This document shows, in pieces, positions 31,615 to 39,962 of a DNA stretch of 64,000 bases. The stretch is from an uncultured bacterium. GTDB taxonomy: Bacteria > Desulfobacterota > GWC2-55-46. Within the stretch, counting starts at the first letter, position 1. Each line of letters starts with the position of its first letter. The notes below the pieces were generated by a model. That model was given only the letters and a program-made list of their open reading frames with translations. It had not been told where the DNA came from and made no database searches. The translations under genes were made by a program, and so were the position numbers. Location of the stretch: the NCBI GenBank assembly GCA_905339405.1, contig CAJPGC010000001.1:90414-154413 (forward strand), in the 5' to 3' direction.

Positions 31615-32324
31615 GCGAGATGACGATGTCCGAGTTCAAAAAGGGCGTCAGGAAATCCTCTGTACTCATCGTGCCCTTCGGCACAGTCGAGGCCCACGGC
31701 ACGCACCTGCCTCTCAATACCGACACACTCGTCATACGCGAGGCCGTGGCCAGGGTCGCAGGGAGGAACATGTCCGTCTTCATGGCCCCTCCAATCCAGT
31801 ACGGCGTGTGCACCTCCACGGGACCGCACCCCGGCACAATCGGAATAACCGCCTCGACGTTGAGGCTCCTTGCGGCTGATATAGTCAAAAGCGGCTATGA
31901 GCAGGGCTTCAGGAACATAATGCTCGTATCAGGACACGGCGGCTCCATCCATGTGGCTGCCCTGAAGGAAGCCGCCGAAGAGCTCGTCTCAAGGCTCGAC
32001 GGCCTCAAGATGGCGGCCTTTTCGATATATGAGCTCATCGGCCGCGAAGCTTCCGAGATAGCCGAGACTAAGAACGACTCCCACGCGGGAGAGCTCGAGA
32101 CTTCCCTCATGCTCCATCTCGCCCCACGTCTTGTCAAGGGCAGGTCAAAGGAAGAGTACCCGGATTTCCCGAGGCCTCTCATATTGAAGGACAAGCTCAA
32201 GTACTGGCCCGGAGCCGTCTGGGGAGACCCGGGCAAGGCCACCGCTGAAAAGGGAGAGAGGCTCTTTAACGCGATGCTCGAGAAGCTCGAAGAGGTGGCA
32301 GGCAGGCTTGAAAGGTCGAGATAA
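31605..32324 (+). CDS. Creatininase-family metal-dependent amidohydrolase
   Basis: A 239-residue protein of the creatininase fold. Metal ligands are expected in VPFGTVEAHGTHLPLNTDT (Glu, His, Asp), LVSGHGGSIH and DSHAGELETSLML (His, Glu). Family members include creatinine amidohydrolase, MftE and FAPy deformylases, so the substrate here is open. GGAGGTG precedes the ATG. It overlaps both neighbours (10 bases with VanZ-like, 17 with cbiG). A role in making or remodelling a corrin side-chain or base is speculative. Confidence 0.85.
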   Translation: MLVGEMTMSEFKKGVRKSSVLIVPFGTVEAHGTHLPLNTDTLVIREAVARVAGRNMSVFMAPPIQYGVCTSTGPHPGTIGITASTLRLLAADIVKSGYEQGFRNIMLVSGHGGSIHVAALKEAAEELVSRLDGLKMAAFSIYELIGREASEIAETKNDSHAGELETSLMLHLAPRLVKGRSKEEYPDFPRPLILKDKLKYWPGAVWGDPGKATAEKGERLFNAMLEKLEEVAGRLERSR

Positions 32325-33366
32325 GATAAATTCGGCCGCTGTTTTCGCGCTTACCGAAAGGGGGGCAGGCCTGGCGGCAAAGATAGCGGCTGCAATCGGC
32401 CCGGCGGAAGTATTCAACCCAGCTGCCCTTGCCAACGGCGGGCTTAAAAAGGAAGCCGCGAAAGCCTTTAAGGGCAGCGAGGCCCTTGTCTTCATATCTG
32501 CCACGGGCATTGCGATAAGATCTGTCGCCCCGCTACTTAAAGGCAAGCACCTCGACCCGGCAATCGTCGTGGTCGACGAGCGCGGCAGGTTTTCGATAAG
32601 CCTCCTTTCGGGTCACATGGGCGGTGCGAACAAGCTCGCGGGGGTTGTAGCGAAGGCAATTGGCGCTACCCCGGTCATTACTACGGCGACAGACGTCTGG
32701 GGGCTCCCGTCGGCTGAAGAGCTGGCCGGGTCTTTCTCCCTCGTCATAGAAGACCCGAAGAAGATAAAGGCCGTGAACTCAGCCATATTGGAGCGCGCGA
32801 AGGTCTTTGTAGTTGACGGAAACGCGGCGAGGCGTAAAGAGACGGCCAAGAGGTTCAAGGGCGTATTCACCTGCCGGAGGGCTTTGCCAAAAAAGCCCGG
32901 GCCGAAAGACGCTTGCATCGTCATATCGAGCAGGGTCGAACCCATCCCTCCGGAGCTTGCCGGAAGGACGCTGGTCCTTCGTCCCAGGGAGATAGCCGTT
33001 GGCGTCGGCTGCGGCAAGGGCGTCCCGAAGGCTATGATTAAAAAGGCCCTTGTCGAAACCTTTGCCGCCGCCCGGCTCTCAACTCTTTCCATAAGGAATT
33101 TCGCCACGATAGACATCAAGAAAAACGAAAAAGGGCTCAAAGCGCTCGCGAAAGAGTTAGGAGTGCCAATAGAGGTCTATTCGGCAGCCGGGCTCAACAG
33201 GGTCAATGGCCCTTTCCTGCTGTCGAGCGCGGTCATGAAAGCCACAGGGGCGCGCGCCGTCGCGGAACCTTCCGCCATAATCTCATCCGGAGCAAAAAAA
33301 CTATGCATCAGGAAGACAAAGACAGGACACGTAACGATAGCCGCCGCCCTCATTCCATCAAGGTAG
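32308..33366 (+). CDS. cbiG: Cobalt-precorrin-5A hydrolase CbiG
   Basis: A 352-residue enzyme that opens the delta-lactone ring and releases the C20 fragment as acetaldehyde. Marks are ALVFISATGIAIRSVAPLL, AIVVVDERGRFSISLLSGH, GGANKLAGVVAKAIGATPVI, ATDVWGLPS and the C-terminal VGVGCGKGVP and YSAAGLNRV. The start is probably TTG (32308), inside the preceding gene. Its last 64 bases overlap cbiH. All three CbiG subdomains are present. Confidence 0.93.
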   Translation: MKGRDKINSAAVFALTERGAGLAAKIAAAIGPAEVFNPAALANGGLKKEAAKAFKGSEALVFISATGIAIRSVAPLLKGKHLDPAIVVVDERGRFSISLLSGHMGGANKLAGVVAKAIGATPVITTATDVWGLPSAEELAGSFSLVIEDPKKIKAVNSAILERAKVFVVDGNAARRKETAKRFKGVFTCRRALPKKPGPKDACIVISSRVEPIPPELAGRTLVLRPREIAVGVGCGKGVPKAMIKKALVETFAAARLSTLSIRNFATIDIKKNEKGLKALAKELGVPIEVYSAAGLNRVNGPFLLSSAVMKATGARAVAEPSAIISSGAKKLCIRKTKTGHVTIAAALIPSR

Positions 33367-34097
33367 TTGGCCTGGGGCCGGGCGGCCTCGGCGACCTGAC
33401 GCTCAGGGCCAAGAACGCGCTCGAAGAGGCCGACTCTGTCGTGGGCTACACTAGATACGTCGCGCTCGTAGGCGCGCTGATAGAGGGAAAGGAAGTCTTC
33501 TCGACCGGTATGACCCACGAGGTCGAGCGCTGCGAAAAGGCGATCTCGCTGGCCAGGGAGGGCAAGACGGTCGCCGTCGTCTCTTCCGGCGACTCGGGCA
33601 TCTACGGGATGGCCGGGCTCATATTCGAGCTCCTTTCAGGGGATGAGTCCGTCGAGGTGGAGGTCATACCGGGTGTGCCCGCTTTCGTGGCGGCCGCTTC
33701 GCTTCTGGGCGCGCCCCTGATGCACGACTTCGCGTCGATTTCTCTTTCAGACCTCCTGACGGACTGGGAATTGATAGAGGCGCGCCTCGACGCCGCCGCG
33801 AAGGCTGACTTCGTAATGGCCCTTTACAACCCCAAGAGCTCCAAGAGGGTCGAAGGGCTCGGGCGCGCCCTCGACATCATCGGACGCCACAGGCCGGGGT
33901 CGACCCCTGTCGGCATCGTGAGGAACGCGTCGAGGAAGGACGAGGAGGTCATCATGACTACATTGAAGGAAACTCCCTCCTTTGCCGAAAAGATAGATAT
34001 GCTTACGATACTCATCATAGGGAACTCTTCGACTTATTCCTCTGCCGGGCGCATGATAACCCCGAGGGGCTACAGGCTCGAGGGGAAGGGCGCGTAA
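33303..34097 (+). CDS. cbiH: Cobalt-precorrin-3 C17-methyltransferase CbiH
   Basis: A 264-residue tetrapyrrole methylase that methylates C17 with ring contraction. VVGLGPGGLGDLTLRA is the SAM loop; VVGYTRYVALV, VAVVSSGDSGIYGMAGL, VEVIPGVPAFVAAASLLG and FVMALYNPKSSKR are CbiH/CobJ marks. The 64-base overlap with cbiG implies the first 20 residues may be dispensable and that a later start is possible. It ends immediately before the deoB ATG. Confidence 0.95.
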   Translation: MHQEDKDRTRNDSRRPHSIKVVGLGPGGLGDLTLRAKNALEEADSVVGYTRYVALVGALIEGKEVFSTGMTHEVERCEKAISLAREGKTVAVVSSGDSGIYGMAGLIFELLSGDESVEVEVIPGVPAFVAAASLLGAPLMHDFASISLSDLLTDWELIEARLDAAAKADFVMALYNPKSSKRVEGLGRALDIIGRHRPGSTPVGIVRNASRKDEEVIMTTLKETPSFAEKIDMLTILIIGNSSTYSSAGRMITPRGYRLEGKGA

Positions 34098-35273
34098 ATG
34101 GCCGGGTTCAAAAGGGCGCTTGTAATAGTCCTGGACAGCCTCGGGGCGGGCGAGCTTCCTGACGCGCACCGCTACGGTGACGAGGGCAGCCATACTCTCG
34201 ATAACCTCGCGAAGGCAACGGGCACACTCCATCTGCCGAACCTCGTCTCTCTGGGCCTTGGCCACATCGACGGGGTGACGGCCATAGAGAAGGCGCTCCA
34301 CCCAAAGGGCTCCTTCGGCCGCATGATGGAGGCCTCCCCCGGAAAGGACACGGCGACCGGACACTGGGAGATGGCGGGTGTCGTGCTGGAGCGGCCGTTC
34401 CCGGTCTTTCTGGACGGGTTCAGCGCAGAGTTGATGGACAAGTTCACGTCTCTTACCGGATACGGCTGGCTCTGGGCAAAGGCCGCCTCAGGCACCGAGA
34501 TAATAGACCGCTTCGGGGAAGAGCACCTCGCCAGCCGCAAGCTCATCGTCTACACTTCCGCTGACAGCGTATTTCAGATAGCGGCCCATGACAGCGTGCT
34601 TTCTCTCGACGAGCTCTACCGGGTATGCGAGAAGACCAGGCTACTGGCCGACGAGTACAACATCGGCAGGGTCATCGCGAGGCCGTTTACAGGGCGGCCC
34701 GGCGCTTTCGAGCGGGTCGCGGCGAGGAGGGATTTCTCCACGCCCCCTCCAACGGAAACGCTCCTCGACCTCGTAAAGGCCGCAGGGCAGGAGACCGTCG
34801 GCATAGGGAAAATCGGCGACATCTTCGTGCACAAGGGGCTTACAAAAGAAGTCCATACCTCTTCCGACGCCGAAGGCATCGACCTCACGGTAGAGGCCCT
34901 CGCGAGCGTAAAGAGGGGGTTCATTTTCACCAACCTCGTCGACCTCGACACTCTTTACGGCCACAGGAACGACGCAGTCGGGTACGCGAGGGCACTTGAG
35001 GCGATCGATTCGAGGCTGCCGGAGGTAATGGACGTCATTGGGCCAGACGACATCCTCTTCATAACGGGCGACCACGGCTGCGACCCGACCACGCCTTCCA
35101 CCGACCATTCAAGGGAGCATGTGCCTCTTTTGGCCTTTGGAAAGTCCGTTGCACGGGGCGTAAGCCTCGGCACGAGGGAGACGTTCGCCGACCTGGGTGC
35201 CACCATAGCCGAAGCCCTGGGGGCCGGGAAGACCGCGAGCGGGCGCTCGTTTTTGGGCGATTTATACAAATAG
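34098..35273 (+). CDS. deoB: Phosphopentomutase DeoB
   Basis: A 391-residue alkaline-phosphatase-superfamily enzyme interconverting (deoxy)ribose 1- and 5-phosphate. Metal-site motifs are VIVLDSLGAGELPDA, KDTATGHWEMAG (catalytic Thr), TNLVDLDTLYGHRND and ITGDHGCDPTTPSTDHSRE. It begins with no gap after cbiH, so it is the last gene of the cobalamin operon. That setting suggests a role in ribose phosphate supply or scavenging linked to the lower-ligand riboside, but ordinary nucleoside metabolism is equally possible. Confidence 0.95.
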   Translation: MAGFKRALVIVLDSLGAGELPDAHRYGDEGSHTLDNLAKATGTLHLPNLVSLGLGHIDGVTAIEKALHPKGSFGRMMEASPGKDTATGHWEMAGVVLERPFPVFLDGFSAELMDKFTSLTGYGWLWAKAASGTEIIDRFGEEHLASRKLIVYTSADSVFQIAAHDSVLSLDELYRVCEKTRLLADEYNIGRVIARPFTGRPGAFERVAARRDFSTPPPTETLLDLVKAAGQETVGIGKIGDIFVHKGLTKEVHTSSDAEGIDLTVEALASVKRGFIFTNLVDLDTLYGHRNDAVGYARALEAIDSRLPEVMDVIGPDDILFITGDHGCDPTTPSTDHSREHVPLLAFGKSVARGVSLGTRETFADLGATIAEALGAGKTASGRSFLGDLYK

Positions 35274-35532
35274 CTGGTATTTATGTTTTTTTTTGCCGCA
35301 AAGCCCCAGGGGCCGGGTTGCCCTTCCGTAATACCGATTGCTTTTTTCCTCTCTCGAGAGTATTATGGCTGTTGTAAATCAGCATACCCTCAGGATACCT
35401 CTTCCCTCTGTGATCCATACCGCTCATGGGTAAAAAGGTCTTAGCAAGGAGCGCGGTTTGCGGCGCTTCGCGCGCCAGAGGTATGCCGGGTAATAGTTCT
35501 GTCCGTTTCGGGCTGGAGTCGAAAAAAAGAAG
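35274..35532. other. Intergenic region with structured-RNA-like pieces
   Basis: A 259-base gap before the PAS kinase. CCGCAAAGCC (35296-35305) and GCCGGGTTGCC (35312-35322) resemble the 3' half of a GEMM (cyclic dinucleotide) riboswitch but the 5' half is missing. GCATACC (near 35382) and GGTATGC (near 35480) are complementary, and GGCGC-TTCGC-GCGCC forms a small hairpin. No convincing gene or promoter. Confidence 0.35.
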
Positions 35533-36897
35533 ATGGCAAAAGAAGGCACCCTCAGCCTTGATGCTCTGGGGAAGATAATAAGGTACTCGCACAGCCTCGA
35601 GGAGATGCTCGGCTTCGGCTCTGAAGAGCTAGTGGGGACCGATTTCACCTCGCTCGCGCCGAAGGGAGCTGAAGGCGAGTTCGCCGCGCTGTTGATGCTT
35701 GATATTGAAGCCGCCGCGCCGAAAAAGACCGCTATCCTCTGCAAGGACGGCTCCGTCCACGAGTTCTACCTTTCTGTGTATCCGCTCCGCGACAGCCGCG
35801 GCGCCCTCTATTCCTTCATGCTCAACATCTCTGGCAGGAAGACGGCCATGCCCGCCATCCTGAACGAGGAGTTCAGGCGCATATTCAAGTTCTCGAACGA
35901 CGCCGTCGCCATAACCGACCGCGACGGCTCCATAATAGACGTCAACCAGGCCTTCCTCGACACCTACGGATACGACAGGCAGGAGGTGCTCGGCAAGAAC
36001 CCCAGGGTGCTGAAGTCCTCGCATTCGTCAACCGCCCTTTACGAGAAGATGTGGAAGGACATACTCGACCCGGACAGGGGCTACTGGAGGGGCGAGATAA
36101 TAAACATGGCCAAGGGCGGCCGCGAGGTGCCTGTCCTCCTTTCGATAAACGCGATAAAGGACTCGAAAGGCGAGATAAAGAACTTCCTCGGGATAGCCTT
36201 CAACATGACCCGCGAAAAGGAGCTGGACAAGCTCCGCAAAATGTACATAGACTACGTGGTCCACGACATCAGAGGGCCCCTGACCTCGATAACCGTCAAC
36301 TCCGAACTGCTCCTGATGCAGCTTTCCGACATCCCCGAAAAGACAAAGAAGAAGATAGAAGTGATACTGGCTTCGGCGCAGAAGGTGAACACGATGGCCT
36401 CCGACATGCTGGAGTTCAGCCGCGCGCAGAACGGGAGCCTCAAGCTCAAGAAGGAGAAGGTCGCCCTCTCGCGTATCCTGAAAGAGGCCTTCGAGCCTTT
36501 TGAGGCCTCTGGCAAGAGCTTCCTCGTCAACGGCATGCCGTACCACGAAGGCTCTCTTCCGGGCGAGCTCTCAGCGGACGGGGAGAAGCTCCAGCGGGCG
36601 CTCTACAACATATTCAGCAACGCCTTCAAGCACGCCGCTTCGATCGTGAGACTCAGGGTGGACCGCGTCGACGAGGGGTACAGGTTCACGGTCTCCGACG
36701 ACGGCAGGGGCATTTCTGCCGAGGAGGCAGACAGGATATTCGACGCCTTCTACCAGACGGAGGACGGCATAAAGACCGGCGGGGCCGGGTTGGGCCTCAA
36801 CATCGTGAAGTGCTTCGTTGAGGCCCACGGCGGCAATGTCTGGGTCGAGCCGGGCGAGGGCTCCGGCGTGACCTTCGGCTTCCTCATCCCGGCGTAG
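35533..36897 (+). CDS. PAS-PAS sensor histidine kinase
   Basis: A 454-residue cytosolic kinase without membrane helices. PAS domain 1 is at about 10-105, PAS plus PAC domain 2 at about 112-230 (NDAVAITDRDGSIIDVNQAF; DPDRGYWRGEIINMAKGG). The HisKA box is VVHDIRGPLTS (His about 240). The ATPase domain has LYNIFSNAFKHA (N box), VSDDGRGISAEE (G1) and GGAGLGLNIVKCFVEAHGG (G2). No response regulator gene is adjacent, so it is an orphan; the HD-GYP and GGDEF regulators in this window are possible partners. Signal unknown. Confidence 0.93.
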   Translation: MAKEGTLSLDALGKIIRYSHSLEEMLGFGSEELVGTDFTSLAPKGAEGEFAALLMLDIEAAAPKKTAILCKDGSVHEFYLSVYPLRDSRGALYSFMLNISGRKTAMPAILNEEFRRIFKFSNDAVAITDRDGSIIDVNQAFLDTYGYDRQEVLGKNPRVLKSSHSSTALYEKMWKDILDPDRGYWRGEIINMAKGGREVPVLLSINAIKDSKGEIKNFLGIAFNMTREKELDKLRKMYIDYVVHDIRGPLTSITVNSELLLMQLSDIPEKTKKKIEVILASAQKVNTMASDMLEFSRAQNGSLKLKKEKVALSRILKEAFEPFEASGKSFLVNGMPYHEGSLPGELSADGEKLQRALYNIFSNAFKHAASIVRLRVDRVDEGYRFTVSDDGRGISAEEADRIFDAFYQTEDGIKTGGAGLGLNIVKCFVEAHGGNVWVEPGEGSGVTFGFLIPA

Positions 36898-36940
36898 CTT
36901 TTTATTTGACAAGGGTTATTCCCCGGAGTATATTACGCTC

Positions 36941-37303
36941 ATGCCGGAGAATTCATCGAAAAAGCCTTACACCGTCGAGGGGCACATCTGGGTGGAGGGG
37001 GCCGAAGGCACCTTTCTGGGTATGGGCCGTGTGCTGCTTCTCGAGAGGATAAAAGAGTATGGCTCGATAACGAGGGCGGCAGGGTCGCTGGAGATGTCGT
37101 ACAGGAAGGCCTGGGAGCTTGTGGAGTCGATGAACAGGCAGGCCGGGAAGCCCCTTGTTGTGGCCACGACCGGCGGCAAGGGAGGCGGCGGGGCCGTGCT
37201 TACCGAGGCAGGGGAGAGGGCGATAAAGCTTTTTGCCGGGCTCGACGCCGAGTTCAAAGAGTTCAGGGAGAAGATGAGTAGGATAGTCAAAAAAGGGGTC
37301 TGA
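36941..37303 (+). CDS. modE: ModE-type DNA-binding regulator without molybdate-binding domain
   Basis: A 120-residue protein matching the N-terminal winged helix of ModE (LERIKEYGSITRAAGSLEMS; YRKAWELVESMNRQAG; GGKGGGGAVLTEAGERAI). The C-terminal MOP/TOBE molybdate sensor domain is missing, as in many 'LysR-type N-terminal' ModE homologues. It lies about 110 bases before modA on the same strand and should control the transporter. How it senses molybdate without a MOP domain is open; the TOBE-bearing ModC next door could share the signal. Confidence 0.9.
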   Translation: MPENSSKKPYTVEGHIWVEGAEGTFLGMGRVLLLERIKEYGSITRAAGSLEMSYRKAWELVESMNRQAGKPLVVATTGGKGGGGAVLTEAGERAIKLFAGLDAEFKEFREKMSRIVKKGV

Positions 37304-37417
37304 TTTTTTTTGAGAAGCGTTGGCTTGCGTAGGGAATAACGAGTACGGCCCGAGGCCGTTTTTCAGCCTTTTGCTTTGACTCCGGGTGCCGTATCTAATA
37401 GATTAAAAGAGATGGAC

Positions 37418-38194
37418 ATGATTGTAAAAAGAATGTTTCCCTGCCTGCTTGCAGCGGTTTTTCTGCTCTTTATCTCTTTCCAGGGGAGTTCACTTGCCGC
37501 TGAGAGGAAGATCACGGTCGCTGGTGCCTCTGACCTCTCGATGGCTTTCAAGGACATGGCCCGGGAGTTTGAAAAAGAGACCGGTTTCAAAGCCGTCCTT
37601 TCCCTCGGCTCGACCGGCATGCTGGCCCGGCAGATAGAGCAGGGCGCGCCATTCGACGCTTTTTTCGCCGCGAACAAAAAGTACGTCGAAGAGCTGGAAA
37701 AAGGCGGCTTCATACTGCCCGGCACTGTTGAACTCTATGCTGAGGGCAGGCTGGCCGTTGCGGTCAGGAGCGGCGGCAGCGTCAAGGCGGCCAGCCTCGA
37801 AGAGCTGAAAAAAAATAATATAAGGAAAATAGCTATCGCGAACCCAGAGCACGCGCCCTACGGCATAGCGGCGATGGAGGCCCTGAAGTCGGCGGGGCTT
37901 TGGGAGGAGCTGAAATCAAGGCTCGTCTACGGAGAGAACATAAGGCAGGCGCTCCAGTTCGTCGAATCGGGCAACGCGGAGGCAGGCATTGTCGCCCTTT
38001 CCATCGTCAATGTCCCGGGGATAGAGTACGCGGTAGTCCCCAAAAAACTCCACCGGCCAATAGCCCAGGCAGCCGGGGTCGTCAGCACGTCAAAAGAAAA
38101 AGAAGCCGCCGCCGCTTTCATAAAGTTCGTCAACGGCCCGAAGGGCTCTCCCATAATGAAAAAATACGGCTTCCTGCCGCCGGGTTCAAAGTAG
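37418..38194 (+). CDS. modA: Molybdate-binding periplasmic protein ModA
   Basis: A 258-residue solute-binding protein with a signal peptide (about residues 1-28, ending SLAAE). VAGASDLSMAFKDMAREF, LSLGSTGMLARQIEQGAPFD and AIANPEHAPYGIAAMEAL carry the oxyanion-binding Ser and backbone contacts typical of ModA. The start at 37418 was preferred because GAGATGG precedes it; ATG at 37412 is also possible. It is followed with no gap by modB. Tungstate cannot be excluded as a ligand. Confidence 0.94.
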   Translation: MIVKRMFPCLLAAVFLLFISFQGSSLAAERKITVAGASDLSMAFKDMAREFEKETGFKAVLSLGSTGMLARQIEQGAPFDAFFAANKKYVEELEKGGFILPGTVELYAEGRLAVAVRSGGSVKAASLEELKKNNIRKIAIANPEHAPYGIAAMEALKSAGLWEELKSRLVYGENIRQALQFVESGNAEAGIVALSIVNVPGIEYAVVPKKLHRPIAQAAGVVSTSKEKEAAAAFIKFVNGPKGSPIMKKYGFLPPGSK

Positions 38195-38848
38195 ATGGAC
38201 TTCTTTCCCCTTTACCTTACCATCAAGGTCTCTTTTTTCGCGACGGTGCTTGCAATCGGCGCGGGGCTTCTGCTTGCGTGGGTCATGGCGAAAAGAGAGT
38301 TCTGGGGCAAGGGGCTCTTAGACGTCGTAATAATGCAGCCGCTCGTCATACCTCCCACGGTCCTCGGCTATTATCTCCTCGCTTTATTCGGCAGGTCCGG
38401 CTGGCTCGGCAGCCTCCTCGATTCCCTCGGCGTGGAGATAGTTTTCACATGGAAAGGCGCGGTCCTGGCCGCGTTTGTCTCTTCCTTGCCCCTTTTCGTC
38501 AAGCCCGCGAGGGCTGCCCTTGAAGGGGTGGGGTCCGACCTGGAGAACGCCGCGAGGCTTCTCGGCAAGACCGAATGGCAGGTCATAAGGACAATTACCC
38601 TTCCCCTTGCGTGGAGGGGCCTGCTCGCCGGAGCGGTCATGGCCTTCGCGAGGGCGACCGGCGAGTTCGGCGCAACCCTCATGGTGGCCGGGAACATCCC
38701 CGGCGTCACGCAGACTCTGCCCATCGCCATATACGACGCCGTGCAGGCAGGCGACAGCTCTTCTGCCAACGTACTCGTCCTCATAATAACCCTCTTTTCC
38801 TTCTCGGTCCTTTTCGTCGCCGGGAAAATAGGCCGTCAGAGGCTATAG
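38195..38848 (+). CDS. modB: Molybdate ABC transporter permease ModB
   Basis: A 217-residue inner-membrane protein with five to six helices. PLVIPPTVLGYYLL and the cytoplasmic EAA loop ENAARLLGKTEWQVIRTITL are family marks; FARATGEFGATLMVAGNIPG is the conserved ModB/CysU segment. It starts directly after the modA stop, and modC begins six bases after its end. Confidence 0.95.
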   Translation: MDFFPLYLTIKVSFFATVLAIGAGLLLAWVMAKREFWGKGLLDVVIMQPLVIPPTVLGYYLLALFGRSGWLGSLLDSLGVEIVFTWKGAVLAAFVSSLPLFVKPARAALEGVGSDLENAARLLGKTEWQVIRTITLPLAWRGLLAGAVMAFARATGEFGATLMVAGNIPGVTQTLPIAIYDAVQAGDSSSANVLVLIITLFSFSVLFVAGKIGRQRL

Positions 38849-38854
38849 GCCCCC

Positions 38855-39940
38855 ATGCTCGAGATATCACTTAAAAAGAAGCTCAAAGGTTTCGAGGTGG
38901 GCGTAGAGCTCCGCCTCGAAGAGGAACTCCTCGTGCTTTTCGGCCCCTCCGGGGCCGGGAAGACGATGATACTTAAGATGATATCCGGCATAGCCGCCCC
39001 CGACGAGGGCAGGGTAGTCTCGGGCGGCGAGGTGCTGTTCGACTCCGCGAAGGGAGTGGACCTGCCCGTGAGGAAGCGTAAGGTAGGCTACCTCTTCCAG
39101 GACTACGCTCTCTTCCCGCACATGACAGTAGAGGAGAACATAGCCTACGGCATAGAAGGGCCGAAGGGGACTGCGGTGAAAAAAGTGGCCGAGCTCCTTT
39201 CACTAATGCGCCTCACTGGGCTGGAGAAAAGATACCCGCACGAGCTCTCCGGGGGGCAGAAGCAGAGGACCGCACTGGCCAGGACGCTGGCCGCTGAGCC
39301 CGGGGTGCTCCTCCTCGACGAGCCCTTCTCCGCGCTCGACTACCAGGTAAGGGAAAAGCTCAGGGCTGACCTCCTCAACATACACAGGCTCTACCCCATA
39401 ACGACGGTCCTCGTGACCCACGACCTCGAGGAGGCGTTCATGCTCGGCAGGAAGATAGCCGTCATTAACAACGGCTCCATCGAGCAGTCCGGCACGAGGG
39501 AGGACGTCTTTTACAGGCCCAGGACAAGGAACGTCGCGAGGTTCATGGGCGTAAGGAACATTTTCGCGGGTATCGTCTCCGGACTGGAAGATTCCAGCGT
39601 TTTGATAGATACTCCAGATATAGGCGTCATCAAGGCGCCGAGGCCACAATCGGGCGCTTTGACGGCCGGGCAGGAGGTCTCTTTTTGCATAAGGCCAGAG
39701 GAGATACTCGTAATAAGGCCGGACAGGGTCCTGGGCAAGGTCCAGGACAACATACTCGAATGCGGCATAACCGGGGCGATAGGCAAGGGCTCGACCCACA
39801 TACTTTACCTTGAGACGGGGCAGGGCAGGACGCCCCTTAAAGTCGAGCTGCCGAACTTCGTAGTGCGCAAACTTGAACTTGCGGTAGGCAGACGAGTCAA
39901 GGTATCATTGAAGAGAGAGAATATCTGGGTAATAGCCTGA
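38855..39940 (+). CDS. modC: Molybdate ABC transporter ATPase ModC with TOBE domain
   Basis: A 361-residue ATPase. Walker A is FGPSGAGKTM, the Q-loop is in YLFQDYALFPHM, the signature is ELSGGQKQRTALART, Walker B is LLLDEPFSALD and the switch His is in LVTHDLEEAF. The C-terminal 120 residues hold a TOBE/MOP-like fold (SFCIRPEEILVI; KVSLKRENIWVIA) that binds molybdate and may inhibit transport. It is followed 22 bases later by a CDF exporter on the same strand. Confidence 0.95.
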   Translation: MLEISLKKKLKGFEVGVELRLEEELLVLFGPSGAGKTMILKMISGIAAPDEGRVVSGGEVLFDSAKGVDLPVRKRKVGYLFQDYALFPHMTVEENIAYGIEGPKGTAVKKVAELLSLMRLTGLEKRYPHELSGGQKQRTALARTLAAEPGVLLLDEPFSALDYQVREKLRADLLNIHRLYPITTVLVTHDLEEAFMLGRKIAVINNGSIEQSGTREDVFYRPRTRNVARFMGVRNIFAGIVSGLEDSSVLIDTPDIGVIKAPRPQSGALTAGQEVSFCIRPEEILVIRPDRVLGKVQDNILECGITGAIGKGSTHILYLETGQGRTPLKVELPNFVVRKLELAVGRRVKVSLKRENIWVIA

Positions 39941-39962
39941 ACCCGTTCAAACAGGTGGTTTA

